A DNA stretch of 16,169 nucleotides, from the NCBI GenBank assembly GCA_947313765.1, contig CAMZNQ010000297.1, positions 1-16,169 of the forward strand, written 5' to 3'. The notes under the pieces were generated by a model, which worked only from the letters and a program-made list of their open reading frames with translations, did not search any database and was not told where the DNA came from. Within the stretch, counting starts at the first letter, position 1; each line of letters begins with the position of its first letter. The position numbers and the translations under genes are program-made. This document shows positions 8,285 through 15,643 of the stretch, one piece after another. Source of the DNA: an uncultured Sulfurovum sp. GTDB taxonomy: Bacteria > Campylobacterota > Campylobacteria > Campylobacterales > Sulfurovaceae.

Positions 8285-8734
8285 TTATTTATCTACAATC
8301 ATCGCTTTTAATTGAGCCTCTGCAACTAATTTATCATCTACATATGCTTTTGCATCTAATTGCCATATAGCACCACGCTGTTTAATGACATTTAATCTAT
8401 AGACTAATTGGTCTCCAGGCGTTACAGGTGAACGAAATTTGGCTTTGTCAATACTCATAAAATAGACTACTTTGTTTTTTGCATCTTCTTGCTCATCAAC
8501 ACTTGAACTCTTAAAAGCAAGTACTCCACCTGCTTGTGCCATTCCTTCAATAATCATAACTCCTGGGTAGATTGGGTGTTCTGGAAAATGTCCTTGAAAA
8601 ACAGGTTCAGAGATAGATACATTTTTATACCCTTCAATGCTAACCCCCTCTTCAAGTTTTGTAACACGGTCAAGTAATAAAAATGGATACCTATGTGGTA
8701 GTATTTTTTGAATTTCAACTACATTATATAGCAT
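8285..8734 (-). CDS. fabZ: 3-hydroxyacyl-[acyl-carrier-protein] dehydratase FabZ
   Basis: Hot-dog fold dehydratase of fatty acid elongation; converts 3-hydroxyacyl-ACP to trans-2-enoyl-ACP. It competes with LpxA for 3-hydroxyacyl-ACP, which fits the shared operon. The 149 residues carry [13 protein letters not shown] (12-24) and [20 protein letters not shown], with catalytic His49 and Glu63. The start is ATG 8734, with AAAGG 8 nt upstream. The 56-nt AT-rich gap to queH (8735-8790) is the largest gap inside the minus-strand gene train and may hold an extra promoter, but I see no clear hexamers. Confidence 0.96.
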   Translation of the reverse strand: MLYNVVEIQKILPHRYPFLLLDRVTKLEEGVSIEGYKNVSISEPVFQGHFPEHPIYPGVMIIEGMAQAGGVLAFKSSSVDEQEDAKNKVVYFMSIDKAKFRSPVTPGDQLVYRLNVIKQRGAIWQLDAKAYVDDKLVAEAQLKAMIVDK

Positions 8735-8790
8735 ATATTGAACCTTTTATATATTTTTTTTAATTATTCTACCTAAATATAACTAAAATA

Positions 8791-9873
8791 TTATGATAAT
8801 TTTATTATAACTTCTTTAACATCTTGATAAACATCGCTTTTATATATTAGTTCAATCTTTTGTGTTGGAATATGTTTAACCACCACTATTAAAGATAAAT
8901 CATAAGGGTTTCTAATTAATTGACTTCTAACTTTAAGCTCTTCTTCAAAACTTGGAGAGTTATAAATCAATTCATAGATATTTGTAAAGTTTTTCTTTAC
9001 CAATCTATTATAACTATCTAAAGTTATAAACTTTACTTCATCTCTATTCATATAGTATAAATCTCTTATATTGCTATCTATTTTACCTCTTGTATATCCA
9101 CTTTTTAATATAGAGTATGGTAGAAAATGTGCAGGAGTAACCTCTCTTTTTACTTTTAAAAGAGCAGATGTTTGTCGCCAATTTAAAAAACGCTCTTTTA
9201 CTATCTTATACTTAATGTTACTCTCTTCATATTTCCAACGTTTCTCATATAGTTTTATGCGTGATTCAATAGATTCAGGTAATATCTGTTTAGATATAGG
9301 GGAGAATAATTCATCAGCTAGTTTTTGTTGTCTATCACGTTGCATAGTTAGTCCAAATAGGCAACCACAGTAGTCTTGACGATATAGAGAATCTTTTTTA
9401 GCCAATATATTTTGCTCTTGTGTTCCTGAAGCTTTACGATAATCTGGTGCAATAAATTCTATTCCAAATTTATCTGCTAACGCATCTCCTGAATGTTTTA
9501 GCTGTTTTAATGACTTTTTGGGAGAAGTTAAGAGAGTAGAGGTAAATTTTTTTTCTCCAATTTCAAAAGCTTTTTGAGCTGTTACTTCAAAACGTCTATC
9601 AAAACAGATGGCACACCTAGCCCCTTTTTCAGGCTCTTTTTCAAATCCTCTGACGGCTTTTAACCAACTATCTATATCGTAATCCCCCTCTAATAGTTCA
9701 ATTCTAAGCATTTTACAACTACGTTTTACATCAAGAAGTCTTAGTTGATATTCACTATATGGGTGTATGTTTGGGTCATAGAAAAATCCTATCAATTTTT
9801 CATTTGGATAATCATTTTGTAATTTTTGTAAAAAATAGTGACTATCCACAGAACAACATATATGTACTAGCAT
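8791..9873 (-). CDS. queH: Epoxyqueuosine reductase QueH with a C-terminal extension
   Basis: DUF208/QueH-family iron-sulfur enzyme that reduces epoxyqueuosine to queuosine in the anticodon of tRNAs; it replaces the unrelated cobalamin enzyme QueG. Residues 1-180 hold the family signatures: ICCSVDS with Cys6-Cys7, FYDPNIHPYSEY (31-42), RCAICFDRRF with Cys87 and Cys90, LLTSPKK, and YCGCLFG with Cys169 and Cys171. Residues about 181-360 are an extension that shorter QueH proteins of about 200 residues lack. It begins with a helical stretch, has WRQTSALLKVK and LPYSILKSGY, and ends in mixed beta-like segments. I do not recognise its fold. The ATG overlaps the lpxB stop by 1 nt (TAATG). Function by family is secure; the role of the tail is unknown. 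Confidence 0.9.
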   Translation of the reverse strand: MLVHICCSVDSHYFLQKLQNDYPNEKLIGFFYDPNIHPYSEYQLRLLDVKRSCKMLRIELLEGDYDIDSWLKAVRGFEKEPEKGARCAICFDRRFEVTAQKAFEIGEKKFTSTLLTSPKKSLKQLKHSGDALADKFGIEFIAPDYRKASGTQEQNILAKKDSLYRQDYCGCLFGLTMQRDRQQKLADELFSPISKQILPESIESRIKLYEKRWKYEESNIKYKIVKERFLNWRQTSALLKVKREVTPAHFLPYSILKSGYTRGKIDSNIRDLYYMNRDEVKFITLDSYNRLVKKNFTNIYELIYNSPSFEEELKVRSQLIRNPYDLSLIVVVKHIPTQKIELIYKSDVYQDVKEVIIKLS

Positions 9874-10922
9874 TAAAAATCTCCTATAATATTGGCTACA
9901 TTAGCAGAGCTTCCATGACTTAGATACTCTTTTAACTCTTTAGCTTTTTTCTCAAAAAGATTTCTATCTGTAGTTAAATACTCTTTGATTAGATTATCTA
10001 CTGTAACGCTCTCTTGTAGTAGTTCATTGTGGAGGGTACTACCATTGTAGTTAGTTAATATTATGTTTGCTAAACCTACCTGTTTAATCTTCAAAATCTT
10101 TGTACCAATAAAAAAATCTATCTTTTTAGCTATGTAACAGAGAGTAAAAGGTGTTCCAATTAGAGCTGATTCTAGTGTAGCAGTTCCTGAACAGATAAAG
10201 GCAAACTCTGAGATGGCTAAAGCATTATGGGTATCTCTTTCTATTTTAAACATAGATATATCTCCATATAGTTTGTTAATCTTTTCATCTGAAAAACTAC
10301 TTGGAATAATAAGCAAAGCCTCTTTTGTTTTTAACTCTTTTCTTAACTCTTTAAAAATAGGTAGAAGCCTTTTTATCTCACTCTCTCTACTACCTGCCAT
10401 AAATGAGATAATATTACTATCTTTTCTATCTTCTCTATGTTTATTTTTTATCTCATCTAAAAGAGGGTGTCCTACATATTCTGCTTTAGATTTGTAATAG
10501 TCAACTTCAAAAGGTAGAATTCCAAGTAGTCTATCACAATATCTCTCTAGCTTAATTGCACGTTTTGGACGACTTGCCCATATTTGAGGTAAGATGTAGT
10601 AGATAATCTCTTTGTTTGGGTAGGTTTTTTTTAGCTTTTTAGCTAGAGGGAGATTAAACCCTGATGAATCCATCAGTAGTATTTTATCTGCATCTTTTGC
10701 TAACTCTACCATCTCGTCTGCTACTTTAAAGAACCATTTTAATTTTTTTATGGCATCAACTATACCCATGATTGCCATATCTGAAATATCATATAGAGGA
10801 GTTCCTAAAGATTTATCAAATATTCCTAATAGTTGAATATCTTTAGTATGTTTTAAAAGTGCTTTGAGATGTAGATTGGATGATGGTTCAAGAGCAGAGA
10901 CTAGAAGTTTTATTCTAGCCAA
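9873..10922 (-). CDS. lpxB: Lipid-A-disaccharide synthase LpxB
   Basis: Glycosyltransferase that joins UDP-2,3-diacylglucosamine and lipid X into the lipid A disaccharide at the inner membrane. It is 349 residues, slightly shorter than the E. coli enzyme (382). The N-terminus SALEPSSNLHLKAL is, as I recall, the Campylobacterota version of the usual SGExSGD motif. Other family signatures are DSSGFNLPLAKKLKK, YYILPQIWASRPKRA, LPFEVDYY, YVGHPLLDE, FMAGSRESEIKRLLPIF and FICSGTATLESALIGTPFTLCY. The start appears to be TTG 10922, overlapping the stop of the FUN14-like gene by 8 nt; no ATG lies nearby in frame and the protein begins where homologues do. It ends in the TAATG overlap with queH. Confidence 0.93.
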   Translation of the reverse strand: MARIKLLVSALEPSSNLHLKALLKHTKDIQLLGIFDKSLGTPLYDISDMAIMGIVDAIKKLKWFFKVADEMVELAKDADKILLMDSSGFNLPLAKKLKKTYPNKEIIYYILPQIWASRPKRAIKLERYCDRLLGILPFEVDYYKSKAEYVGHPLLDEIKNKHREDRKDSNIISFMAGSRESEIKRLLPIFKELRKELKTKEALLIIPSSFSDEKINKLYGDISMFKIERDTHNALAISEFAFICSGTATLESALIGTPFTLCYIAKKIDFFIGTKILKIKQVGLANIILTNYNGSTLHNELLQESVTVDNLIKEYLTTDRNLFEKKAKELKEYLSHGSSANVANIIGDF

Positions 10923-11307
10923 ATTTTAGACCTGCAAAGAAACCAGCAATAGCTCCTGCACCTGTTAATAGCTCCATTTTAGATAGTCTCTCTTTTAGCA
11001 TAGCTACAATATTTTGAAATGAGTCTACACCAGAAGATACACTATTTTGAATTGCTTGGTCATCTACATGAAACATACCTTTTGACTCTAGTATAAAAAG
11101 AACAACAAGACCTAGACCTAACATAATCAACATAAATTTAAAACTCTTTTTTAAAAAATAACCAATAGCAAAACCTATAACAAAGCTTGTTCCCATATCT
11201 AAGAATGGAAAAGGTGTATCTCCTACACTATTATTGACTCCTACAGCTTGTGTTGCACTCTCACCATGAAATTGTCCCAATTCATGAAACGATTCGTGTT
11301 CATTCAT
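10915..11307 (-). CDS. FUN14-family membrane protein
   Basis: Small membrane protein of 130 residues that resembles the FUN14 family (FUNDC1 in eukaryotes, a poorly characterised group in bacteria). After a polar N-terminus (1-35), residues 36-54 (FLDMGTSFVIGFAIGYFLKK) and 57-74 (FKFMLIMLGLGLVVLFILES) form a glycine-rich hairpin. A soluble amphipathic helix follows, then a short third hydrophobic segment, GAGAIAGFFAGLKFG (116-130), that matches the Gly-rich FUN14 C-terminus. The start is ATG 11307, with AAAGGA 7 nt upstream. It is the first gene of the minus-strand train and overlaps lpxB by 8 nt. Bacterial function is unknown. The family call comes from the hydrophobic pattern and the Gly motifs, so it is moderate. 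Confidence 0.72.
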   Translation of the reverse strand: MNEHESFHELGQFHGESATQAVGVNNSVGDTPFPFLDMGTSFVIGFAIGYFLKKSFKFMLIMLGLGLVVLFILESKGMFHVDDQAIQNSVSSGVDSFQNIVAMLKERLSKMELLTGAGAIAGFFAGLKFG

Positions 11308-11352
11308 TTTATTTCCTTTATTTTTTTAATAAGTATATGTTAATGTTGTGTA

Positions 11353-12276
11353 TTAATTGTCACCAATTAACTCTAAACATAAATCAAAACGATTATGTGT
11401 CATTAAATGTACTTTTGGATGAACTCTTATTATATCATCAAAAACTCTTTTTGATATAGAAAATCCGACCTCTTGCTCTTTTTTCTCTCCATCCATTCCC
11501 GCAAGGTTCATCTCATCTATAATTTTTTTAGGAACAGTAATGCCTGGGACATTATCTGATATGAAATTTGCTGTTCTTGCTCTTACAACAGGAAATTGTC
11601 CTAAGATAAGTTGTGCATCTTTTGCTGTATCTCTAATGCTCTCATATTTTGCCTCTTCAAAAATCTCAATTAACTCTTTTGCATTTTCAATATCATATAC
11701 AGGTTGAGTAATGATAGCTCTTGCACCATAGTTAAGTTTTTTTATCATCTTTTTTTTGATTCGGTTCATATCTTTTGCATAGGCATTTGCTACTGCAAAT
11801 GGATATATAGGTTTTGGTTTTGGCTTTAGCTCTTTATTTGAGTAGTCAAAACCATTATTTAGTTTATATATAATACTTAAGAGTAGTGTAGAGTCACGCT
11901 CTAATACACCCTTTACCTCTGGTTGGTCAGATAGTTTAGCTGGGTCTCCTGTAAGAGCCAATATACATCTTAAATCTAAATCATTTGCACCTAAAAGAGT
12001 TGATTGTAAAGAGAGCTTATTTTTATCTCTCATACTCATAGTTGCAATAACAGGCTTATTAAAGGCTTGTTGTATCTGAATTGATGATAATATAGCAGAC
12101 ATTTTAAGTTTTGCTAAAGGGTTGTCTGTAACAGAAAAACCAGCTACTTTTTCATGAAGTTTAAGCTCTTCTATCTTTTGAAGAATAGGTTTAAGAGATG
12201 CTCCATGAGGAGGAGTAATCTCTACAGTAATAAAGGGTCTATTGCTATTTAGTGTTTTACAAAAATTTTCAAACAT
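11353..12276 (-). CDS. metF: Methylenetetrahydrofolate reductase (MetF) family protein
   Basis: Flavin TIM-barrel enzyme expected to reduce 5,10-methylene-tetrahydrofolate to 5-methyl-tetrahydrofolate for methionine synthesis. Of its 307 residues, recognisable strands are FITVEITPPHGASL (15-28, for the usual EFFPP), AGFSVTDNP, KPVIATMSMRDKNKLSLQS, CILALTGDPAK (the LxGD motif), YPFAVANAY and GARAIITQPVYD (for ITQxxFD). The VTDN and ITQPVYD variants look closer to MetF domains of acetogens and of BHMT-MTHFR fusions than to E. coli MetF. The start is ATG 12276; the purine-rich AGGA lies 15 nt upstream, so the binding site is poor. It diverges from serB across 73 nt. Family assignment is good; substrate and cofactor are inferred. 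Confidence 0.78.
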   Translation of the reverse strand: MFENFCKTLNSNRPFITVEITPPHGASLKPILQKIEELKLHEKVAGFSVTDNPLAKLKMSAILSSIQIQQAFNKPVIATMSMRDKNKLSLQSTLLGANDLDLRCILALTGDPAKLSDQPEVKGVLERDSTLLLSIIYKLNNGFDYSNKELKPKPKPIYPFAVANAYAKDMNRIKKKMIKKLNYGARAIITQPVYDIENAKELIEIFEEAKYESIRDTAKDAQLILGQFPVVRARTANFISDNVPGITVPKKIIDEMNLAGMDGEKKEQEVGFSISKRVFDDIIRVHPKVHLMTHNRFDLCLELIGDN

Positions 12277-12308
12277 ATATTATATTTTAATCCTAACAAG
12301 TAATTGGC

Positions 12309-12314
12309 TATAAT
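12309..12314 (+). promoter_or_regulatory. Putative -10 element of serB
   Basis: TATAAT in the 73-nt region between the divergent metF and serB starts, 35 nt before the serB ATG. It would give a leader of about 30 nt. No clear -35 box. The region is too AT-rich to assign the metF promoter safely. Confidence 0.4.
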
Positions 12315-12349
12315 TCTACCAAAAATTAACATAGAGGTACTATATATAG

Positions 12350-12970
12350 ATGAAATTAGCAGTATTTGATTTTGATTCAACGCTTATGGATGGAGAAACA
12401 ATAGATTTCTTTGCAAAAGAGTTGGGTATAGAAGAGAGAGTTGTAGAGATTACAACTAGAGCAATGGCAGGAGAGTTAGACTTCTACTCCTCATTAGTTG
12501 AACGTGTATCACTTTTGAAGGGTTTACCATATTCAAAGGTTAAAGATATTTGTAGCCAACTACCTATGATGAATGGAGCTAAAGATGTAGTAGATGGTTT
12601 AAAAGATAGAGGTTATAAAGTAGTCTGTTTCTCTGGAGGTTTTAGAGATGCAACAAAACCTGCTTGTGAAAAATTGGGAGTTGATGCAGATTTTGCTAAC
12701 TTTTTACATCAAGAGGATGGTTTTTTAACAGGTTTTGCAGGTGGAGAGATGATGTACTCTGATGCTAAAGGAGATATGATTGTACGTCTCCAAAATCTAC
12801 TTGGAGTAGATAGAGCAGATACATTAGTTGTAGGAGATGGAGCAAATGATTTAAGTATGTTTGCACATGCTGACATTAGAGTAGCTTTTTGTGCTAAACC
12901 AATTTTAAAAGAGTCTGCTACAGATATTATAGATATAAAAGATTTAAGAGAGATTTTAAAAATAGTTTAG
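12350..12970 (+). CDS. serB: Phosphoserine phosphatase SerB
   Basis: HAD-superfamily phosphatase that makes L-serine from phosphoserine, the last step of serine synthesis. It is 206 residues, the short form without the N-terminal ACT-like domain of enterobacterial SerB. Motif I FDFDSTLMDGE has nucleophile Asp7 and acid Asp9, with Glu16 at the place of the serine-binding Glu. Motif II is VVCFSGGF (Ser98), followed by a cap with the GFL-TG pattern. The last motif VVGDGANDLSMF (161-172) holds the metal-binding Asp pair. The start is ATG 12350, with an AGAGG element about 11 nt upstream, a rather long spacing. Some related HAD enzymes act on other phosphates, but the SerB motifs are complete. Confidence 0.92.
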   Translation: MKLAVFDFDSTLMDGETIDFFAKELGIEERVVEITTRAMAGELDFYSSLVERVSLLKGLPYSKVKDICSQLPMMNGAKDVVDGLKDRGYKVVCFSGGFRDATKPACEKLGVDADFANFLHQEDGFLTGFAGGEMMYSDAKGDMIVRLQNLLGVDRADTLVVGDGANDLSMFAHADIRVAFCAKPILKESATDIIDIKDLREILKIV

Positions 12971-13072
12971 AGCTACTATTTTTTGTATATAAATAGATAA
13001 ATTAAACAGATATAAGAAGATTTATAAAAAAATAAATATAAATTAAATTAAATTAATATAGGATATTGAGTC

Positions 13073-13837
13073 ATGGATATTTTTCAGGCAATTATTATTG
13101 GTATAATAGAGGGTTTTACAGAGTTTTTACCTATATCATCTACAGGTCACATGATTGTGGCTAGTAAGTTTTTAGGTGTGGAGCAGAGTGTAGTTGTTAA
13201 AGCCTATGAGGTAATAATACAGTTTTCAGCAATATTAGCAGTTATGCTACTATATAGAGAGAAGATTAAATTTAAAGAGATTAAGCTCTGGTCTAAGATA
13301 ATGACAGCATTTTTACCTCTATTAATTATTGGATTTTTATTAAAAGATTGGGTAAAAGAGATTTTTAATGTTCAAACAGTTGCGTGGATGTTTATTATTG
13401 GTGGAGTTATTTTTATTGTTGTTGAGTATTTTCATAATGATGACAAAAGTCCATCTAAAGATATAGAAGATATTAGTTGGAAACAATCAATTACCATTGG
13501 TTTTGGACAAGTATTATCTTTAGTACCAGGTACAAGTAGAGCAGGTTCAACCATTATTGCAGGAATGCTTAGTGGTGTAGGACGTAAGGCATCTACAGAG
13601 TTCTCATTTCTATTGGCTATTCCCGTAATGATGGCTGTTAGTGGTTATGACTTGCTAAAGCACTATAAAGATTTTATTGGTGCTGATTTAACGGCTTTTG
13701 CCGTTGGTTTTGTAGTATCTTTTGTGGTTGCATATATCACTATAAAGATGTTAATTATATTTTTGCAACGTTTTACTTTTGTTGCATTTGGTATTTATAG
13801 AATAGTTTTTGGAATTATTTTATTGATGATATTATGA
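13073..13837 (+). CDS. uppP: Undecaprenyl-diphosphatase UppP (BacA)
   Basis: Integral membrane phosphatase that recycles undecaprenyl diphosphate to the monophosphate carrier used for peptidoglycan and O-antigen synthesis; overexpression in other bacteria gives bacitracin resistance. The 254 residues form a hydrophobic multi-span protein. The catalytic signatures are EGFTEFLPISSTGHM, with Glu13, Glu17, Ser23 and His26, and VPGTSRAGSTIIAGMLSG with Arg156, matching the essential Glu, Ser, His and Arg of E. coli. The start is ATG 13073, with AGGA 8-12 nt upstream. It ends in TGA, which shows TGA is a normal stop codon in this genome. The 102 nt to serB (12971-13072) are about 85 percent A+T with tandem AAATT units, so it probably has its own promoter. 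Confidence 0.95.
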   Translation: MDIFQAIIIGIIEGFTEFLPISSTGHMIVASKFLGVEQSVVVKAYEVIIQFSAILAVMLLYREKIKFKEIKLWSKIMTAFLPLLIIGFLLKDWVKEIFNVQTVAWMFIIGGVIFIVVEYFHNDDKSPSKDIEDISWKQSITIGFGQVLSLVPGTSRAGSTIIAGMLSGVGRKASTEFSFLLAIPVMMAVSGYDLLKHYKDFIGADLTAFAVGFVVSFVVAYITIKMLIIFLQRFTFVAFGIYRIVFGIILLMIL

Positions 13838-13884
13838 TATATAAATGAATGGCAGAGAGATGTCTCTATCTACGTTTATATTTT

Positions 13885-13910
13885 AGGGGTTTAACTCTAT
13901 GTTGACCCTT
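13885..13910 (+). other. Possible 5' leader hairpin before the DEAD-box helicase gene
   Basis: AGGGGTTTAAC and GTTGACCCTT can pair around a TCTAT loop, with one bulge and one or two G-U pairs, ending 22 nt before the TTG start. No U-run follows, so a terminator for uppP is unlikely. A regulatory fold in the helicase leader is possible. Weak by-eye evidence only. Confidence 0.25.
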
Positions 13911-13932
13911 GTAAAATTTGTAAGGTAAAAAT

Positions 13933-15321
13933 TTGAAATTTAATGAATTCAATTTTCATAAAGACCTCTTAAAAGGGGTTAAAATAGCAGGGTTTAAAGA
14001 GCCTAGTCCAATTCAAGTTAAAGTAATTCCCATTATTGAAAATGGGAAAGATTTAGTAGCACAAGCCCATACAGGTACTGGTAAAACAGCTGGATTTGGT
14101 CTACCACTAATGGATAAAATCGCAAAAAAAGAGATTGAGAGAGCTTTAGTTATTACACCAACTAGAGAGTTAGCAACACAGGTTTCCGATGAGCTTTATC
14201 ATTTGGGACGCTTTTGTGGCATACGCACCATTACAGTTTATGGTGGTGTTGGGTATGGACGACAAATAGCTCTAATCAATAAAGGTGTTCAAATTGTAGT
14301 TGCAACTCCAGGTAGACTCAAAGATTTATATAAAAAAGGGAAAATAGACTCCTTTAACCCTGAAATAGTTGTGCTAGATGAGGCTGATGAAATTCTTGAT
14401 ATGGGATTTTTGGAAGATATTAAAGAGATTTTTGAGTATATTCCTCAAAATAGACAGACTCTACTCTTCTCAGCTACAATGCCTGAACCAATTAAAGAGT
14501 TAGCAAATGAGATTTTAACTAATCCTCAATTTATTTCAGTTCTTGCAGGAGATGATGGAACAACCAATAATGTTATTGAGCAGTTCTACTATGTTATTGA
14601 TGAGTCTCAAAGAGATGAAGCAATTGTTAAACTTTTAGAGACAGAGGATATAGATAAATCTATTATATTTTGTCGTATGAAGAGAGAGGTAGATAGATTA
14701 ACAGAGCATCTACAAGCAATGGGATTTAATGCCTCTGGATTACATGGTGATTTAGAACAGATGGATAGAGAGGAGATTATAAAAGCTTATCGTCGTGGAG
14801 AGAGTAAAATTATGGTTGCTACAGATGTTGCATCAAGAGGTCTTGATGTTAAAAAGGTAACTCATGTTTTTAATTTCCATATCCCTTTTGACCCACAATC
14901 TTATGTTCATAGAATAGGAAGAACAGGTCGTGCAGGAAAAAAAGGTAAGGCTATTACTCTAGTATCTACAGATGAGTTTAAAGAGCTTCAACGTATTCAA
15001 AAAGAGGTTGGTGCAGATATGCAGTTGGCAACTATTGAATTTAAAGACTATTCAGAAGATAGAGCTATAGATTTTGAACTATTAGAGAGTAGTGTTCGTG
15101 ATGTTACTATTCATGATAGTGCTGTAGATTTTATTGATAGTATGGAAGATATGGATTATCATGAATTTGTAGAGCGTGTTGTTTCTCTACTCTTTGTAGA
15201 TAAAAAAATATCTATCTCCAAGATAGGCTATGGTGAAGATAGTGTACGCTCTATGATAGAGAGTTATTACGATGAACAAAAAGTAGCACGTAAAAGTAAT
15301 AGAAAGGGAAAGAGGAGATAA
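13933..15321 (+). CDS. DEAD-box ATP-dependent RNA helicase
   Basis: RNA-unwinding ATPase of the RhlE/CsdA group, expected in ribosome assembly or RNA turnover, often in the cold. All motifs are present in order: Q motif GFKEPSPIQ (20-28), AHTGTGKT (45-52), PTRELA (76-81), TPGR (125-128), DEAD (149-152), SAT (180-182), ATDVASRGLD (296-305) and HRIGRTGR (326-333). Residues about 365-450 are an acidic, helical C-terminal region of unclear fold, followed by a basic tail (RKSNRKGKRR) likely to bind RNA. The length is 462. The start is TTG 13933, with GTAAGG 7 nt upstream; the nearest ATG, at 13943, is out of frame. I cannot choose between rhlE, deaD and csdA. Confidence 0.93.
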   Translation: MKFNEFNFHKDLLKGVKIAGFKEPSPIQVKVIPIIENGKDLVAQAHTGTGKTAGFGLPLMDKIAKKEIERALVITPTRELATQVSDELYHLGRFCGIRTITVYGGVGYGRQIALINKGVQIVVATPGRLKDLYKKGKIDSFNPEIVVLDEADEILDMGFLEDIKEIFEYIPQNRQTLLFSATMPEPIKELANEILTNPQFISVLAGDDGTTNNVIEQFYYVIDESQRDEAIVKLLETEDIDKSIIFCRMKREVDRLTEHLQAMGFNASGLHGDLEQMDREEIIKAYRRGESKIMVATDVASRGLDVKKVTHVFNFHIPFDPQSYVHRIGRTGRAGKKGKAITLVSTDEFKELQRIQKEVGADMQLATIEFKDYSEDRAIDFELLESSVRDVTIHDSAVDFIDSMEDMDYHEFVERVVSLLFVDKKISISKIGYGEDSVRSMIESYYDEQKVARKSNRKGKRR

Positions 15322-15385
15322 ATTAAGCTTTTTTAATTATAAGATAGTTAGAATATTGCATAAATTTAGTACAGAAGGTATTTTA

Positions 15386-15628
15386 ATGGCTGAAGTCAAT
15401 TATGTAATGGAAGCATTGAAGTTTATGGTACTAGGAATGGGAGTTGTATTTTTATTTCTTCTTATTCTTGTAATAGTAGTTGAACTTCAAGCTAAACTTA
15501 TCGCAAAGTATTTTCCCGAAAATACTCCAAAAGCACCTGCTACTCCAGCAGTTGATGCAGAAGATGAAAATCGTAGAGTTGCTGCAATTATCGCCGCTGT
15601 AACAGAATTTCGTAATAAAAAATCATAA
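15386..15628 (+). CDS. oadG: Oxaloacetate decarboxylase gamma-chain-like small membrane protein OadG
   Basis: Small membrane subunit that anchors and assembles sodium-pumping oxaloacetate decarboxylase. The 80 residues start MAEVNYVMEALKFMVLGMGVV. Residues about 8-32 form one membrane helix with the family pattern GMGVVFLFLLILVIVV, then a charged Pro/Ala-rich linker (NTPKAPATPA), then a helical tail with AAIIAAVTEF. I choose ATG 15386, which has AGAAGG 7-8 nt upstream; a 10-residue-longer frame from ATG 15356 adds a polar leader unlike the family. It lies 15 nt before the OadA-like gene, the usual neighbour, which supports the call. The short gamma chain is poorly conserved, so the name leans on context. 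Confidence 0.8.
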   Translation: MAEVNYVMEALKFMVLGMGVVFLFLLILVIVVELQAKLIAKYFPENTPKAPATPAVDAEDENRRVAAIIAAVTEFRNKKS

Positions 15629-15643
15629 GAGTAAAGGTATAAT

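Noticed and set aside
13838..13880. Rho-independent terminator after uppP
   Set aside because: The AGAGA-GATG-TCTCT stem is short and not GC-rich, and it is not followed by a clear T-run.
15356..15385. Upstream ATG start for oadG
   Set aside because: The ATG at 15386 has a proper AGAAGG spacing and gives the usual short N-terminus before the membrane helix.
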